Part shown: positions 8,208 through 15,713 of the stretch, one piece after another | Layout: each line of letters opens with the position of its first letter | Position numbering within the stretch: position 1 is the stretch's first letter | Source of the DNA: Cybelea sp963824595 | Lineage (GTDB): Bacteria; Vulcanimicrobiota; Vulcanimicrobiia; Vulcanimicrobiales; Vulcanimicrobiaceae | Length of the DNA stretch: 64,000 nucleotides | NCBI GenBank assembly: GCA_963824595.1 | Contig: CAWGPY010000007.1 | Coordinates: 248,001-312,000, forward strand | Direction: 5' to 3' | The notes under the pieces: generated by a model | Seen by the model: the letters and a program-made list of their open reading frames with translations, nothing else | What the model was told of the DNA's origin: nothing | Database searches by the model: none | Program-made: the position numbers and the translations under genes

Positions 8208-8494
8208 GTGAAGTCATATTGGGTCTACATGGTGCGCTGCGCCATGGGTCGTTCTACGTAGGCTTAAGCAACGATCCCGATCGCCGCACCGCCCAGCATA
8301 ACCTCGGGGTCGATCCGGAATGCTACACGTCCATCCGGCGCCCCGTGGAGCTTGTCTACTCGGCCGAGTTCCATTGGGTTGACGAGGCAATTGCATGGGA
8401 GAAGCGGCTCAAAGGCTGGTCGCGCGCGAAGAAGCGGGCGCTGATCGAAAACGACTGGAGCGCCATACGTCGCCTGGCGCGAGGACGTTGTTAA
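8208..8494 (+). pseudogene. GIY-YIG endonuclease gene (UPF0213/YhbQ-like) with a 1-base deletion
   Basis: Two reading frames join into one small GIY-YIG protein of about 95 residues. From GTG 8208 the frame gives KSYWVYMVRCA, which holds the WVY (GIY) element. It then breaks, and the next frame continues GSFYVGLSNDPDRRTAQHN, with the FYVG (YIG) element, the catalytic Arg and the His. Conserved family sequence reads CADGSFYVG at the join, so a single base is missing at about 8243/8244. Downstream are PVELVYSAEF, the glutamate-bearing AIAWEKRLKGWSRAKK segment and the C-terminus. It sits alone between two perfect inverted-repeat arms. It is either a pseudogene or a sequencing error. Confidence 0.85.
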
Positions 8495-8509
8495 GAGCAG
8501 CGCCCCTGC

Positions 8510-8580
8510 TACGCTCGCTAACGCTCGCTCCGCTCAGGATGACAAGGTGGGGACGGCGCTACTCAGGGTGACAAGGTGGG
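8510..8580 (-). repeat. Right arm of the 71-bp inverted repeat
   Basis: Identical over all 71 bases to the left arm (8061-8131) when reverse-complemented; identity stops abruptly on both sides. The two arms enclose only the GIY-YIG gene. The right arm ends 4 bp before the stop codon of the minus-strand protease gene, so it could also act as part of its 3' end. Confidence 0.95.
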
Positions 8581-8583
8581 ATA

Positions 8584-10440
8584 TCAAACATAATCTGCTA
8601 GCGTCAGCTTCACGTCGCGGTCGCCGGCCGCGTTCTTGACGTGAAGCTGCACGACCGTTCCCGCGGCGCCGGAGAGCAGCACGCGCAGATCGGCGAGCGT
8701 GGTGGCCGAGGCGGCGGCGCCGTTGACGGTGACGACGGTGTCGCCCTTCGCCAAGCCCGCAGACGCTGCGGGCGAGCCCGGCAGCACCGAGATCACGACG
8801 TACGCGCCGTCCTTGTCGATGAGGAACGCGCCGGAGCGATCGAACGGTGCCGGCGCGTCGAACTGCGCGTTCTTGGCGAACAGCAGCCGATGGTGCGCGT
8901 AGTCGAAGGTCACGTCGAAGCGGCGTAAGATCCCGCCGCCGACGTTGACGGGGTTGTACGGATCGGCCATCGCGCCTTGGCTTTGCGTGCCGAATGCCGC
9001 GATCGCGTTCGAGATGGTGTACGGCCCGATCTGCACCGCCGGGATGCGTCCGAGGCGCGCCACCGACGGGCCGCCCACGCCGAAGCCTTGCACCGCCGGC
9101 GGCGTCTTCGCGAGCGCCGCGATCGCCGGGTGGTCCGCGACGAACGGCGACGAGAGCGTGATCCCGCCGCGGCTGCCGGTGTCGATCTCGCCCGACGTCG
9201 TCACGCCGGCGATCGAGATCGGAATGCGCGGAATCGTGTTGTCGAAGTAAAACTCGATCGGCGCCGCGGCGGGCGCGCTCGCCGGGGCCGGCGGCGGCAT
9301 CGCGAGCGTCATCTTCGAGTCCGCGTAGTCGATCGTCGTCAGAAACCGCGCGAGGAACTGATAGCCGATCATGCCGTCGATCTGCATGCCCTCGGCCATG
9401 CCGAAGCCGGTGCGGATCGGCAGTACGAGAAAGTATTGGTTGCGCACCATGGCGTTGCCGGCCGCAATCGAATCGAGGTGCGTAAACGACGCGCCCTCGG
9501 TCGCGTTGCCGACGCCGCCCAGCTGCAGGCCGCCCGACGTCTTGGCCTCGAGCGTCTGCGCGAGCTCGGGCGTCACGATGTAGTCGCCGCCGCTGTCCAA
9601 GATGAACTGATACGGCCCGCGGCCGTCGAGCATCACCTTCAGATAGATGTGATTGTTGACGATCTGCAGCGGCACCGTCGTCGTCGCGCCGGAGATCGAC
9701 GCGTCGTGCACGGCCGACCCCGGGACGCGCATGCGCTCGGCCACTTCCGCGTTGAGTTCGAGCGACGAAACGCGCACCGCGGTCGAGTTGCCGGTAGACG
9801 TCTGCGTCACGTTCGAGAAGGGATACGTTATGCCGTCCACGCGCCGGTAGCTCGACAGCGTCGTGGTGAACGACACGATGCCGACGGCGCCGGTCTCGCG
9901 TGCGATCAGGTGCGTCGCGGGATCCACCCACAGCTGGATCTCGCTGCCCTGCTGCGGCGTCACCGCCAGCACGTCGTACGGCTTGCCGTCTTGCGTGCGG
10001 CGCCCGGCATAGACGATCACCGCGCCGCCGGCGTCGGGGCGCAGGTAGCGCAAGTTCGCGAGGTATGCTTGGTCGATCGCCTGCAGTCGCCCGGCTTTGC
10101 CGCCGTCCACGGTCACCAGCCCGGCATAGTCCTGATTCCAGGCCACCTTGCCGTCCCAGCCCTGCGCGCCGCTGAGCGCTCCCGCGGTCTGGGCGGCGGT
10201 GAAGCGGTCGTTGCGGACGTCGTCCCACTCCTGGACCCGCCCTCGGAGGCCGAGCACTTCGATGTTGCCGACGGTATGGATCGAGGCGACCGACGCGATC
10301 GGCCGCTCGAGCGTCGCCTTGCGAAGACCCTCGAGCACCGTTTGGGTGTTGGCGGCCTGGGCCGGGGCGCCGGCGCAGAGCGCGAGCCCCAGGCTCGCAA
10401 TGGAAATCAGGGGAGCGGCGTTCGAGCGAGTCGTTTGCAT
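8584..10440 (-). CDS. Secreted retropepsin-like aspartyl protease with C-terminal PDZ domain
   Basis: The product is 618 residues with a cleavable-looking signal peptide (about residues 1-30, ending APAQAA). A domain resembling outer-membrane lipoprotein-sorting or DUF4292-like proteins may fill residues 40-230. Two aspartic-protease halves follow, with catalytic-type motifs FILDSGG (residues 279-285) and EIDTGS (418-423). A PDZ domain at about 545-610 (GAYVVISVLPGSPAASAGL, then KGDTVVTVNG) closes the protein. The two halves suggest a single-chain pseudo-dimeric protease in the periplasm or outside the cell. It is divergent from the rplC promoter. Confidence 0.83.
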   Translation of the reverse strand: MQTTRSNAAPLISIASLGLALCAGAPAQAANTQTVLEGLRKATLERPIASVASIHTVGNIEVLGLRGRVQEWDDVRNDRFTAAQTAGALSGAQGWDGKVAWNQDYAGLVTVDGGKAGRLQAIDQAYLANLRYLRPDAGGAVIVYAGRRTQDGKPYDVLAVTPQQGSEIQLWVDPATHLIARETGAVGIVSFTTTLSSYRRVDGITYPFSNVTQTSTGNSTAVRVSSLELNAEVAERMRVPGSAVHDASISGATTTVPLQIVNNHIYLKVMLDGRGPYQFILDSGGDYIVTPELAQTLEAKTSGGLQLGGVGNATEGASFTHLDSIAAGNAMVRNQYFLVLPIRTGFGMAEGMQIDGMIGYQFLARFLTTIDYADSKMTLAMPPPAPASAPAAAPIEFYFDNTIPRIPISIAGVTTSGEIDTGSRGGITLSSPFVADHPAIAALAKTPPAVQGFGVGGPSVARLGRIPAVQIGPYTISNAIAAFGTQSQGAMADPYNPVNVGGGILRRFDVTFDYAHHRLLFAKNAQFDAPAPFDRSGAFLIDKDGAYVVISVLPGSPAASAGLAKGDTVVTVNGAAASATTLADLRVLLSGAAGTVVQLHVKNAAGDRDVKLTLADYV

Positions 10441-10474
10441 CCGCCCTTGCTTTGGTGCGCGGAACCCACGAGCC

Positions 10475-10503
10475 TTGACCTCGTTGTGCCGTCCTGGTAA
10501 ACT
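10475..10503 (+). promoter_or_regulatory. Promoter of the S10/spc operon (rplC)
   Basis: TTGACC (10475-10480), a 17-bp spacer and TAAACT (10498-10503) make a good sigma70-type promoter, pointing into rplC. The expected start is near 10510, leaving a leader of about 67 nt. Confidence 0.75.
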
Positions 10504-10521
10504 GCCCAGGTTGCGGTTTAC

Positions 10522-10538
10522 TCAGGCAATACGCCTGG
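10522..10538 (+). promoter_or_regulatory. Hairpin in the rplC leader
   Basis: CAGGC (10523-10527) and GCCTG (10533-10537) pair around AATAC, with one more wobble pair. An alternative stem pairs CCAGG (10506-10510) with CCTGG (10534-10538). Such mutually exclusive stems could serve ribosomal-protein autoregulation, but no known L4-type site is recognised. Confidence 0.35.
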
Positions 10539-10576
10539 CTCCGTTGCAACAAATCCCCAGCCGCCGAGAGAGAAGC

Positions 10577-11212
10577 ATGAAGAACATCCTGGGCCGTAAA
10601 GTCGGGATGACCAACGTGTTCACCGAGGACGGGCGCTCCGTGCCCGTAACGGTGATCGCAGCCGGTCCCTGCACGGTCGTTGAGCGCCGGACCAAGGAGT
10701 CGCACGGCTACGATGCCGTCGCCCTCGGTTTCGAGCCGCTCAAACGCAGCCGCGTGACCCGCGCGCTCGGCGGCCATTTCAAGAAACAGGGCGTCGAGCC
10801 CGTTCGCTTCGTCCGCGAGTTCCGCTCCGGTCTGGAAGACCTCGAGCCGGGAGCCACGGTCACCGTCACCGGCTTTGAGCCGGGCGACCGCGTTGACGTG
10901 ATCGGCGTCTCGAAGGGCCACGGCTTCGCGGGCGGCATCAAGCGCCACAACTTCAAAGGCGGCGGCGCGAGCCACGGCTCGATGATCCACCGCCAGCCGG
11001 CCTCCAACGGCGACACCAACGCCGGCCGCGTTACTAAAGGAAGCCGCCGGCCCGGCCACTACGGCGTGGACCGCACCACGCAGCAGAACCTCGAGGTCGT
11101 GCGGGCCGACGGCGAGCGCAACCTGCTGCTCGTCCGCGGCGCGGTGCCCGGTGCGAAGAACGCGCTGGTCATGGTGCAGCAGAGCGTCAAGTCGCGTAAG
11201 GCCAAGGCGTAG
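10577..11212 (+). CDS. rplC: 50S ribosomal protein L3
   Basis: The product is 211 residues from ATG 10577, which has GAGAGAGAAG upstream. It starts MKNILGRKVGMTNVF and contains the L3 core GFAGGIKRHNFKGGGASHGS with the glutamine-bearing loop (HRQPASNGDTNAG). The C-terminus is VRGAVPGAKNALVMV. L3 is an early assembly protein near the peptidyl-transferase centre. It is the first gene of the operon here because rpsJ is elsewhere. Confidence 0.96.
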   Translation: MKNILGRKVGMTNVFTEDGRSVPVTVIAAGPCTVVERRTKESHGYDAVALGFEPLKRSRVTRALGGHFKKQGVEPVRFVREFRSGLEDLEPGATVTVTGFEPGDRVDVIGVSKGHGFAGGIKRHNFKGGGASHGSMIHRQPASNGDTNAGRVTKGSRRPGHYGVDRTTQQNLEVVRADGERNLLLVRGAVPGAKNALVMVQQSVKSRKAKA

Positions 11213-11223
11213 GAGCAACGCAG

Positions 11224-11895
11224 ATGCCGAACGTCATTGACGCCACGGGCAGCGTCGTCCGCCAGATGGACGCCCCCGCGATCTTCAATCAGGATTATCA
11301 AGCGAAGGCGAGCGTCGTCTTTCGCGCCGTACACCGCGAGTTTGCAAACCCGCGCGCCGGCACCGCCTCGACGCGCAAGCGCGACGAGGTCGCGGGCGGC
11401 GGCCGCAAGCCGTGGCGGCAGAAGGGAACCGGGCGCGCGCGCCAGGGCTCGATTCGCTCGCCGCAGTGGCGCCACGGCGGCGTCGTCTTCGGGCCGCAGC
11501 CGCGCAGCTACGTCGAGTCGCTCAACAAGAAAGAGCGCAAGCTCGCCTTCGTCGCCGCGCTGGCCGACCGCTTTCAGAACGACGCGGTCGTGCTGTTCGA
11601 CACGGACAACTTCGCGATCGCAAAGACCGCCGATTTCGCCAAGGCCCTGTTCGGCAGCGTGAAGGCCGCGCGAAGCGGCCCGAACACGCTGATCGTCTGC
11701 GCGCAGGGCGAGACGCATGCCGACGAGATCGGCCGCGTCAGCCGCAACCTGCAGCGCGTGGCCACGACCGACGACGGGGCGCTCGACGTCAAGGACGTGC
11801 TGCGCTTCGAGCGCATCGTCTTCACCACCGCGGCATACGACGCGGTCACGCAGCGGCTCGCCGCCGCGAAGGAGGCCGCCGATGGACGCCCGTGA
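11224..11895 (+). CDS. rplD: 50S ribosomal protein L4
   Basis: The product is 223 residues. The conserved exit-tunnel loop is present: TRKRDEVAGGGRKPWRQKG followed by GRARQGSIRSPQWRHGG. L4 lines the peptide exit tunnel and in some bacteria represses its own operon. It lies 11 bp after rplC and overlaps rplW by 14 bp. Confidence 0.96.
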   Translation: MPNVIDATGSVVRQMDAPAIFNQDYQAKASVVFRAVHREFANPRAGTASTRKRDEVAGGGRKPWRQKGTGRARQGSIRSPQWRHGGVVFGPQPRSYVESLNKKERKLAFVAALADRFQNDAVVLFDTDNFAIAKTADFAKALFGSVKAARSGPNTLIVCAQGETHADEIGRVSRNLQRVATTDDGALDVKDVLRFERIVFTTAAYDAVTQRLAAAKEAADGRP

Positions 11896-12190
11896 CGTGA
11901 TCGTGGCGCCGCGCATCACCGAGAAGGCGATGGCGGACGCGCTCTCCATGCAGTACACGTTCGTCGTCCACCCGGACGCGACCAAGACGCAGATCCGCCA
12001 CGCGATCGAAGAGATCTTCAAGGTCAACGTTCTGAACGTGAACACCGTCAACGTCCGCGGCAAGAAGCGCACGTTCGCGCGCCGCAACCGCCGGACGACC
12101 GGACGGCAGAGCGACTACAAGAAGGCAATCGTCAAGATCAAGGCCGGGCAAAAGATCGAGCTCGGCGGAGTGAACTACTTTGAGCAATAG
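11882..12190 (+). CDS. rplW: 50S ribosomal protein L23
   Basis: The product is 102 residues beginning MDARDVIVAPRITEKAM, the standard L23 N-terminus, with YTFVVHPDATKTQIRHAIE and the RNRRTTGRQSDYKKA loop. L23 sits at the tunnel exit and docks trigger factor and SRP. ATG 11882 is inside the end of rplD, so the two are translationally coupled. Confidence 0.95.
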   Translation: MDARDVIVAPRITEKAMADALSMQYTFVVHPDATKTQIRHAIEEIFKVNVLNVNTVNVRGKKRTFARRNRRTTGRQSDYKKAIVKIKAGQKIELGGVNYFEQ

Positions 12191-12196
12191 GCTGAC

Positions 12197-13024
12197 ATGC
12201 CCGTAAAGAAATACCGGCCCACGTCGCCCGGCAAGCGATTCCTGACGACGATCGACTTCTCCGAGCTGTCGAAGGTCGCCCCGGAGCGATCGCTCGTCGA
12301 GGTGCGCAAGAAGCACTCCGGCCGCAACAACAACGGCCACATTACCGTGCGCCATCGCGGCGGCGGCACGCGGCGGATTTACCGTATCATCGACTTCAAG
12401 CGCTCGAAGGACGGCGTGCCGGCGAAAGTGGCGACGATCGAGTACGACCCGAACCGGTCGTGCCGCATCGCGCTGCTCAACTATCGCGACGGCGAGAAGC
12501 GCTACATCCTGGCGCCGCTCGGGCTGTCCGTGGGCGAGAGCGTCGAGTCGGGTCCGACCGCCGACATCAAGATCGGCAACGCCCTGCCGATCCGCAACAT
12601 TCCGGTCGGCACGGTGATTCACAACATCGAGCTGCGGCGCGGCCAGGGCGGCAAACTCGTGCGGTCCGCCGGCGTCTCCGCGCAGCTGATGGCCAAGGAA
12701 GACGAGTATTCGCAGGTCCGCATGCCGTCCGGCGAGGTGCGCAAAATTCACGTCGAGTGCCGCGCGACGATCGGTCAGCTCGGCAACATCGAGCACGAGA
12801 ACCAGGTCATCGGGAAGGCCGGCCGGCACCGCCACATGGGCAAGCGCCCGAGCGTGCGCGGCATCGCGATGAATCCGGTCGACCATCCGCACGGCGGCGG
12901 CGAGGCGCGCTCGACCTCCGGACGGCCGCCGACTACGCCATGGGGTCAGATGACGATGGGGAAGAAGACGCGCCGCAACAAGCGCACGTCGAAGATGATC
13001 GTTCGCCGGAGAGGTTCGAAGTAA
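12197..13024 (+). CDS. rplB: 50S ribosomal protein L2
   Basis: The product is 275 residues. It has the L2 signatures KKHSGRNNNGHITVRHRGGG near residue 40 and HPHGGGEARS with the histidine that lies near the peptidyl-transferase centre. The C-terminus is basic (KTRRNKRTSKMIVRRRGSK). It fits tightly between rplW and rpsS. Confidence 0.97.
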   Translation: MPVKKYRPTSPGKRFLTTIDFSELSKVAPERSLVEVRKKHSGRNNNGHITVRHRGGGTRRIYRIIDFKRSKDGVPAKVATIEYDPNRSCRIALLNYRDGEKRYILAPLGLSVGESVESGPTADIKIGNALPIRNIPVGTVIHNIELRRGQGGKLVRSAGVSAQLMAKEDEYSQVRMPSGEVRKIHVECRATIGQLGNIEHENQVIGKAGRHRHMGKRPSVRGIAMNPVDHPHGGGEARSTSGRPPTTPWGQMTMGKKTRRNKRTSKMIVRRRGSK

Positions 13025-13025
13025 G

Positions 13026-13304
13026 ATGGCTCGTTCGCTGAAGAAGGGGCCGTTCGTCGCCGATCACCTCGTGGCGAAGGTCGAGAAGCTCAACGAGACG
13101 CGCGACCGGCGCGTGATCAAGACGTGGAGCCGTGCGTCCACGGTGCTGCCGTCAATGGTCGGCCACACGATCGGCGTCCACAACGGCAAGATGCACATTC
13201 CGGTCTACATCACCGAGAACATGGTCGGGCACAAGCTCGGCGAGTTCGCGCCGACGCGGTACTTCCGCGGCCACGGCGGCGAAAAGGCGACGGTGAAGCA
13301 GTGA
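13026..13304 (+). CDS. rpsS: 30S ribosomal protein S19
   Basis: The product is 92 residues beginning MARSLKKGPFVADHL, with IKTWSRASTVLPSMVGHTIG and HNGKMHIPVYITENMVGHKL, all standard S19 sequence. S19 pairs with S13 in the 30S head. The stop overlaps the GTG start of rplV. Confidence 0.97.
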   Translation: MARSLKKGPFVADHLVAKVEKLNETRDRRVIKTWSRASTVLPSMVGHTIGVHNGKMHIPVYITENMVGHKLGEFAPTRYFRGHGGEKATVKQ

Positions 13305-13834
13305 CCGACCAGGCCCCCACGGCCGTCGCGCACCTGCGCTTCGTTCGCACCGGTCCGCGCAAACTGCGCCGCGTCGCCGACGCGATTCGGGGCAAGAGCG
13401 TGCGCGAGGCGCTGGTGCTGCTGAAGTTCGCCGAGGTCTTCGCGGCCGAACCGATCGAGAAGCTCGTGCGCAGCGCCGCCGCGAACGCCGGCAACAACCA
13501 CAACATGAACGCCGACGACCTGTACATCTCGCGGATCACCGTGGACGGCGGGCCGGGCGGACGTTTCACCAAGCGCCTCGACCCGCGCGCCCAAGGCCGC
13601 GCGGCGTTCAAGCGCAAGCGCCTCTCGCACGTGACCGTGGTCGTGAGCGAGGGCAGCGCACGCAAGCCGCGGCGCAAGAGCGCGGGAGCTTCGGTGCAGG
13701 CGGCGCGCACCACCACGCGGCGCGCGCCGGCGACCGCGGCGCGCAAGCGGGGCGCCAAGAAGGCTGCGGCCGCGGCGGCCGGCGCGAGCAAGGCCGCGGA
13801 GAGCACACCGGCGACGGACGCCAAGGAAGCATAG
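13301..13834 (+). CDS. rplV: 50S ribosomal protein L22 with long basic Ala-rich tail
   Basis: GTG 13301 overlaps the rpsS stop. The core covers residues 1 to about 113: RFVRTGPRKLRRVADAIRGK, ANAGNNHNMNADDL, and the tunnel hairpin ending RLSHVTVVVSE. About 60 further residues are almost only Ala, Lys, Arg, Ser and Thr (AARKRGAKKAAAAAAG and similar). L22 is normally 110-120 residues, so the tail is an extension, probably disordered and RNA-binding. The frame runs cleanly into the rpsC start. Confidence 0.93.
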   Translation: MTDQAPTAVAHLRFVRTGPRKLRRVADAIRGKSVREALVLLKFAEVFAAEPIEKLVRSAAANAGNNHNMNADDLYISRITVDGGPGGRFTKRLDPRAQGRAAFKRKRLSHVTVVVSEGSARKPRRKSAGASVQAARTTTRRAPATAARKRGAKKAAAAAAGASKAAESTPATDAKEA

Positions 13835-14806
13835 ATGGGGCAAAAGATACATCCGGTCGGCATGCGCCTGGGAATCACGCGCACTTGGGATAGCCGCTGG
13901 TTCGAGAAGAAGCACTACGTCGATTGGCTGCACGAAGACGTCGCCATCCGCAAGTCGTTCAACCGGTGGATGCGGTCGGCGTCGATCAGCAAGATCGAGA
14001 TCGAGCGGCGCGCCAACCAGGCGCGCGTGATCGTCAACACCGCCAAGCCGGGCATCATCATCGGCAAGCGCGGCGTCGGCATTGACGACATTCGCAAGAA
14101 CCTGGAGCGTCTCACCGGCAAGAGCGTCGCCGTGAACGTGATGGAGATTTCGCATCCGGAGCTCGACGCGCGCCTCGTGGCGCAGAACATCGTCGATCAG
14201 CTCGAGAAGCGGATCGCGTTCCGCCGCGCCATGAAGCAGGCGATCATGCGCACCATGCGCGCCGGCGCACGCGGCATCAAAGTGCAGGTCTCGGGCCGCC
14301 TCGGCGGCTCCGAAATCGCGCGCACCGAGCACAACGCCGACGGCAAGGTGCCGCTGCACACGCTGCGTGCCGACATTGACTACGCGCAAGTCGAAGCGTT
14401 CACCACGTTCGGCCGCATCGGCGTCAAGGTGTGGATCTATCGCGGCGAGGTGCTGCCGGATCAGCCCCGCGGCGACGGCGGGTTGCGCGATCGCGATCGC
14501 GGTCCACGCGACCGCCGCGACCGCGGCGGACGCGGACGCGGACGCGACGGAAGGCCGGCGACCGCGGCGCCGCCGCCGCGAGTAGCCGAGCCGGAGTCGT
14601 CGGAGCCCGCCGTCGAACCCGGCGTCGAGCCCGCACTCGAGCCGGTCGTGGCGGCCGAGGCGCTGCCGATGGTCGAGGAACCTGCGCGCGCGGCGTTGCC
14701 GGTCGTCGAACCCGCGCCCGCGAGCGAGCCCGCGCCCGCGAGCGAGCCCGCACCCGCGAGCGAGCCCGCATCCGAAGCGGCGCCGGTGACGGAGGCGAGC
14801 GAGTAA
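13835..14806 (+). CDS. rpsC: 30S ribosomal protein S3 with a ~110-residue C-terminal extension
   Basis: The core is ordinary S3: MGQKIHPVGMRLGITRTWDS, the KH-domain loop GIIIGKRGVGIDDI, and GVKVWIYRGEVLP at about residue 205. S3 lines the mRNA entry channel. The 323-residue product is far longer than the usual 210-240. The extra part has an RGG/RD-rich basic segment (DRDRGPRDRRDRGGRGRGRD), then an acidic Pro-Ala-Glu segment with repeated PAPASE units encoded by an 18-bp DNA repeat. The extension is in frame and ends at TAA before rplP. Confidence 0.95.
   Translation: MGQKIHPVGMRLGITRTWDSRWFEKKHYVDWLHEDVAIRKSFNRWMRSASISKIEIERRANQARVIVNTAKPGIIIGKRGVGIDDIRKNLERLTGKSVAVNVMEISHPELDARLVAQNIVDQLEKRIAFRRAMKQAIMRTMRAGARGIKVQVSGRLGGSEIARTEHNADGKVPLHTLRADIDYAQVEAFTTFGRIGVKVWIYRGEVLPDQPRGDGGLRDRDRGPRDRRDRGGRGRGRDGRPATAAPPPRVAEPESSEPAVEPGVEPALEPVVAAEALPMVEEPARAALPVVEPAPASEPAPASEPAPASEPASEAAPVTEASE
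14711..14764 (+). repeat. 18-bp tandem repeat inside rpsC
   Basis: Three consecutive units of CCCGCGCCCGCGAGCGAG at 14711, 14729 and 14747 (the third differs by one base), with a partial fourth unit. Each encodes Pro-Ala-Pro-Ala-Ser-Glu, so copy-number change keeps the frame. Confidence 0.95.
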
Positions 14807-14807
14807 C

Positions 14808-15224
14808 GTGCTCACGCCCAAACGAGTGAAATGGCGCAAAGTGCAGCGGGGCCGGATGACCGGCGCCGCGCAGCGCGGCAGCTCCCTGACGTTCGGCGAC
14901 TACGGTCTGCAGGCGATGGAGCCGTGTTGGATGTCCAATCGGCAGATCGAGGCCGCCCGTATCGCCATGACGCGCTACATCAAGCGCGGCGGCAAGGTGT
15001 GGATCAAAGTCTTTCCGGACAAGCCGGTCACGAAGAAGCCGGCCGAGGTGCGCATGGGCTCGGGCAAAGGCAATCCCGAGCTGTGGGTCGCCGTCGTCCG
15101 GCCGGGACGCGTGCTCTTCGAGCTGTCGGGCGTGGCGCCGACCGTGGCGCGCGAAGCGCTGCGGCGCGCGGCCGCCAAGCTGCCCATCGGCACGAAGATC
15201 GTCTCACGCGAGGAGGCGCTATGA
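14808..15224 (+). CDS. rplP: 50S ribosomal protein L16
   Basis: The product is 138 residues from GTG 14808: MLTPKRVKWRKVQRGRM, GDYGLQAMEPCWMSNRQIEA and GSGKGNPELWVAVVRPG, the conserved L16 sequence. L16 helps position A-site tRNA. It starts 1 bp after rpsC and overlaps rpmC by 4 bp. Confidence 0.96.
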   Translation: MLTPKRVKWRKVQRGRMTGAAQRGSSLTFGDYGLQAMEPCWMSNRQIEAARIAMTRYIKRGGKVWIKVFPDKPVTKKPAEVRMGSGKGNPELWVAVVRPGRVLFELSGVAPTVAREALRRAAAKLPIGTKIVSREEAL

Positions 15225-15442
15225 CGCACCAGGATCTCAACGGCTTGCGCGAGCTCACCGTCAAGGAGCTGCAGCAGAAGGCGCGCGACGTGAAGGCGGA
15301 GCTCTTCAACCTGCGGTTTGCGCTGCGAACGGGCCACCTGACCGATTTCAGCAAGATTCGCGCGATGCGCCGTTCGTACGCGCAAATTCAGACGGTCATC
15401 AGCGAGAAGCGATTTGCCGAGGGGGAACATGGAGCAGCCTAA
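15221..15442 (+). CDS. rpmC: 50S ribosomal protein L29
   Basis: The product is 73 residues from ATG 15221, overlapping the rplP stop. It has the two-helix L29 pattern LRELTVKELQQKARDVKAEL and LFNLRFALRTGHLTDFSKI. L29 sits beside L23 at the tunnel exit. The GAGGCGC stretch in the end of rplP acts as the ribosome site. Confidence 0.94.
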   Translation: MTHQDLNGLRELTVKELQQKARDVKAELFNLRFALRTGHLTDFSKIRAMRRSYAQIQTVISEKRFAEGEHGAA

Positions 15443-15713
15443 CACCGCTTCGGCCAAGCCGGTCCGCGGAAGCCGGCGCGTGAAACAGGGCCGCGTAGCC
15501 TCGAACAAGATGAACAAGACGATCGTCGTCGTGGCCGAGACGCGCGTGGCGCATCCGGCGTACGGCAAGATCGTTCGGAAGTCGGCGCGTTTCAAGGCGC
15601 ACGACGAGAAGAACGAGGCCAACGTCGGCGACGTCGTACGCATCGCCGAATGCCGGCCGCTCTCGCGCGAGAAGCGCTGGCGGCTGGTCGAGATCGTGGA
15701 GCGCGCGAAATGA
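15429..15713 (+). CDS. rpsQ: 30S ribosomal protein S17
   Basis: The product is 94 residues from ATG 15429, preceded by GAGGGGGA; TTG 15414 is in frame but less likely. It has the S17 core QGRVASNKMNKTIVVVAETR, the AHPAYGKIVRKSARFKAHDE stretch and GDVVRIAECRPLSREKRW. It overlaps rpmC by 14 bp and rplN by 4 bp. Confidence 0.95.
   Translation: MEQPNTASAKPVRGSRRVKQGRVASNKMNKTIVVVAETRVAHPAYGKIVRKSARFKAHDEKNEANVGDVVRIAECRPLSREKRWRLVEIVERAK

Noticed and set aside
8534..11218. An 894-codon open frame on the minus strand covering the protease and rplC
   Set aside because: It is antisense to rplC and out of frame with the real protease; its sequence is Arg/Ala-rich shadow coding typical of GC-rich DNA.
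14711..14764. Three direct 18-bp repeats, possibly a small CRISPR-like array
   Set aside because: The units are contiguous without spacers and lie in frame in rpsC, coding a PAPASE repeat.
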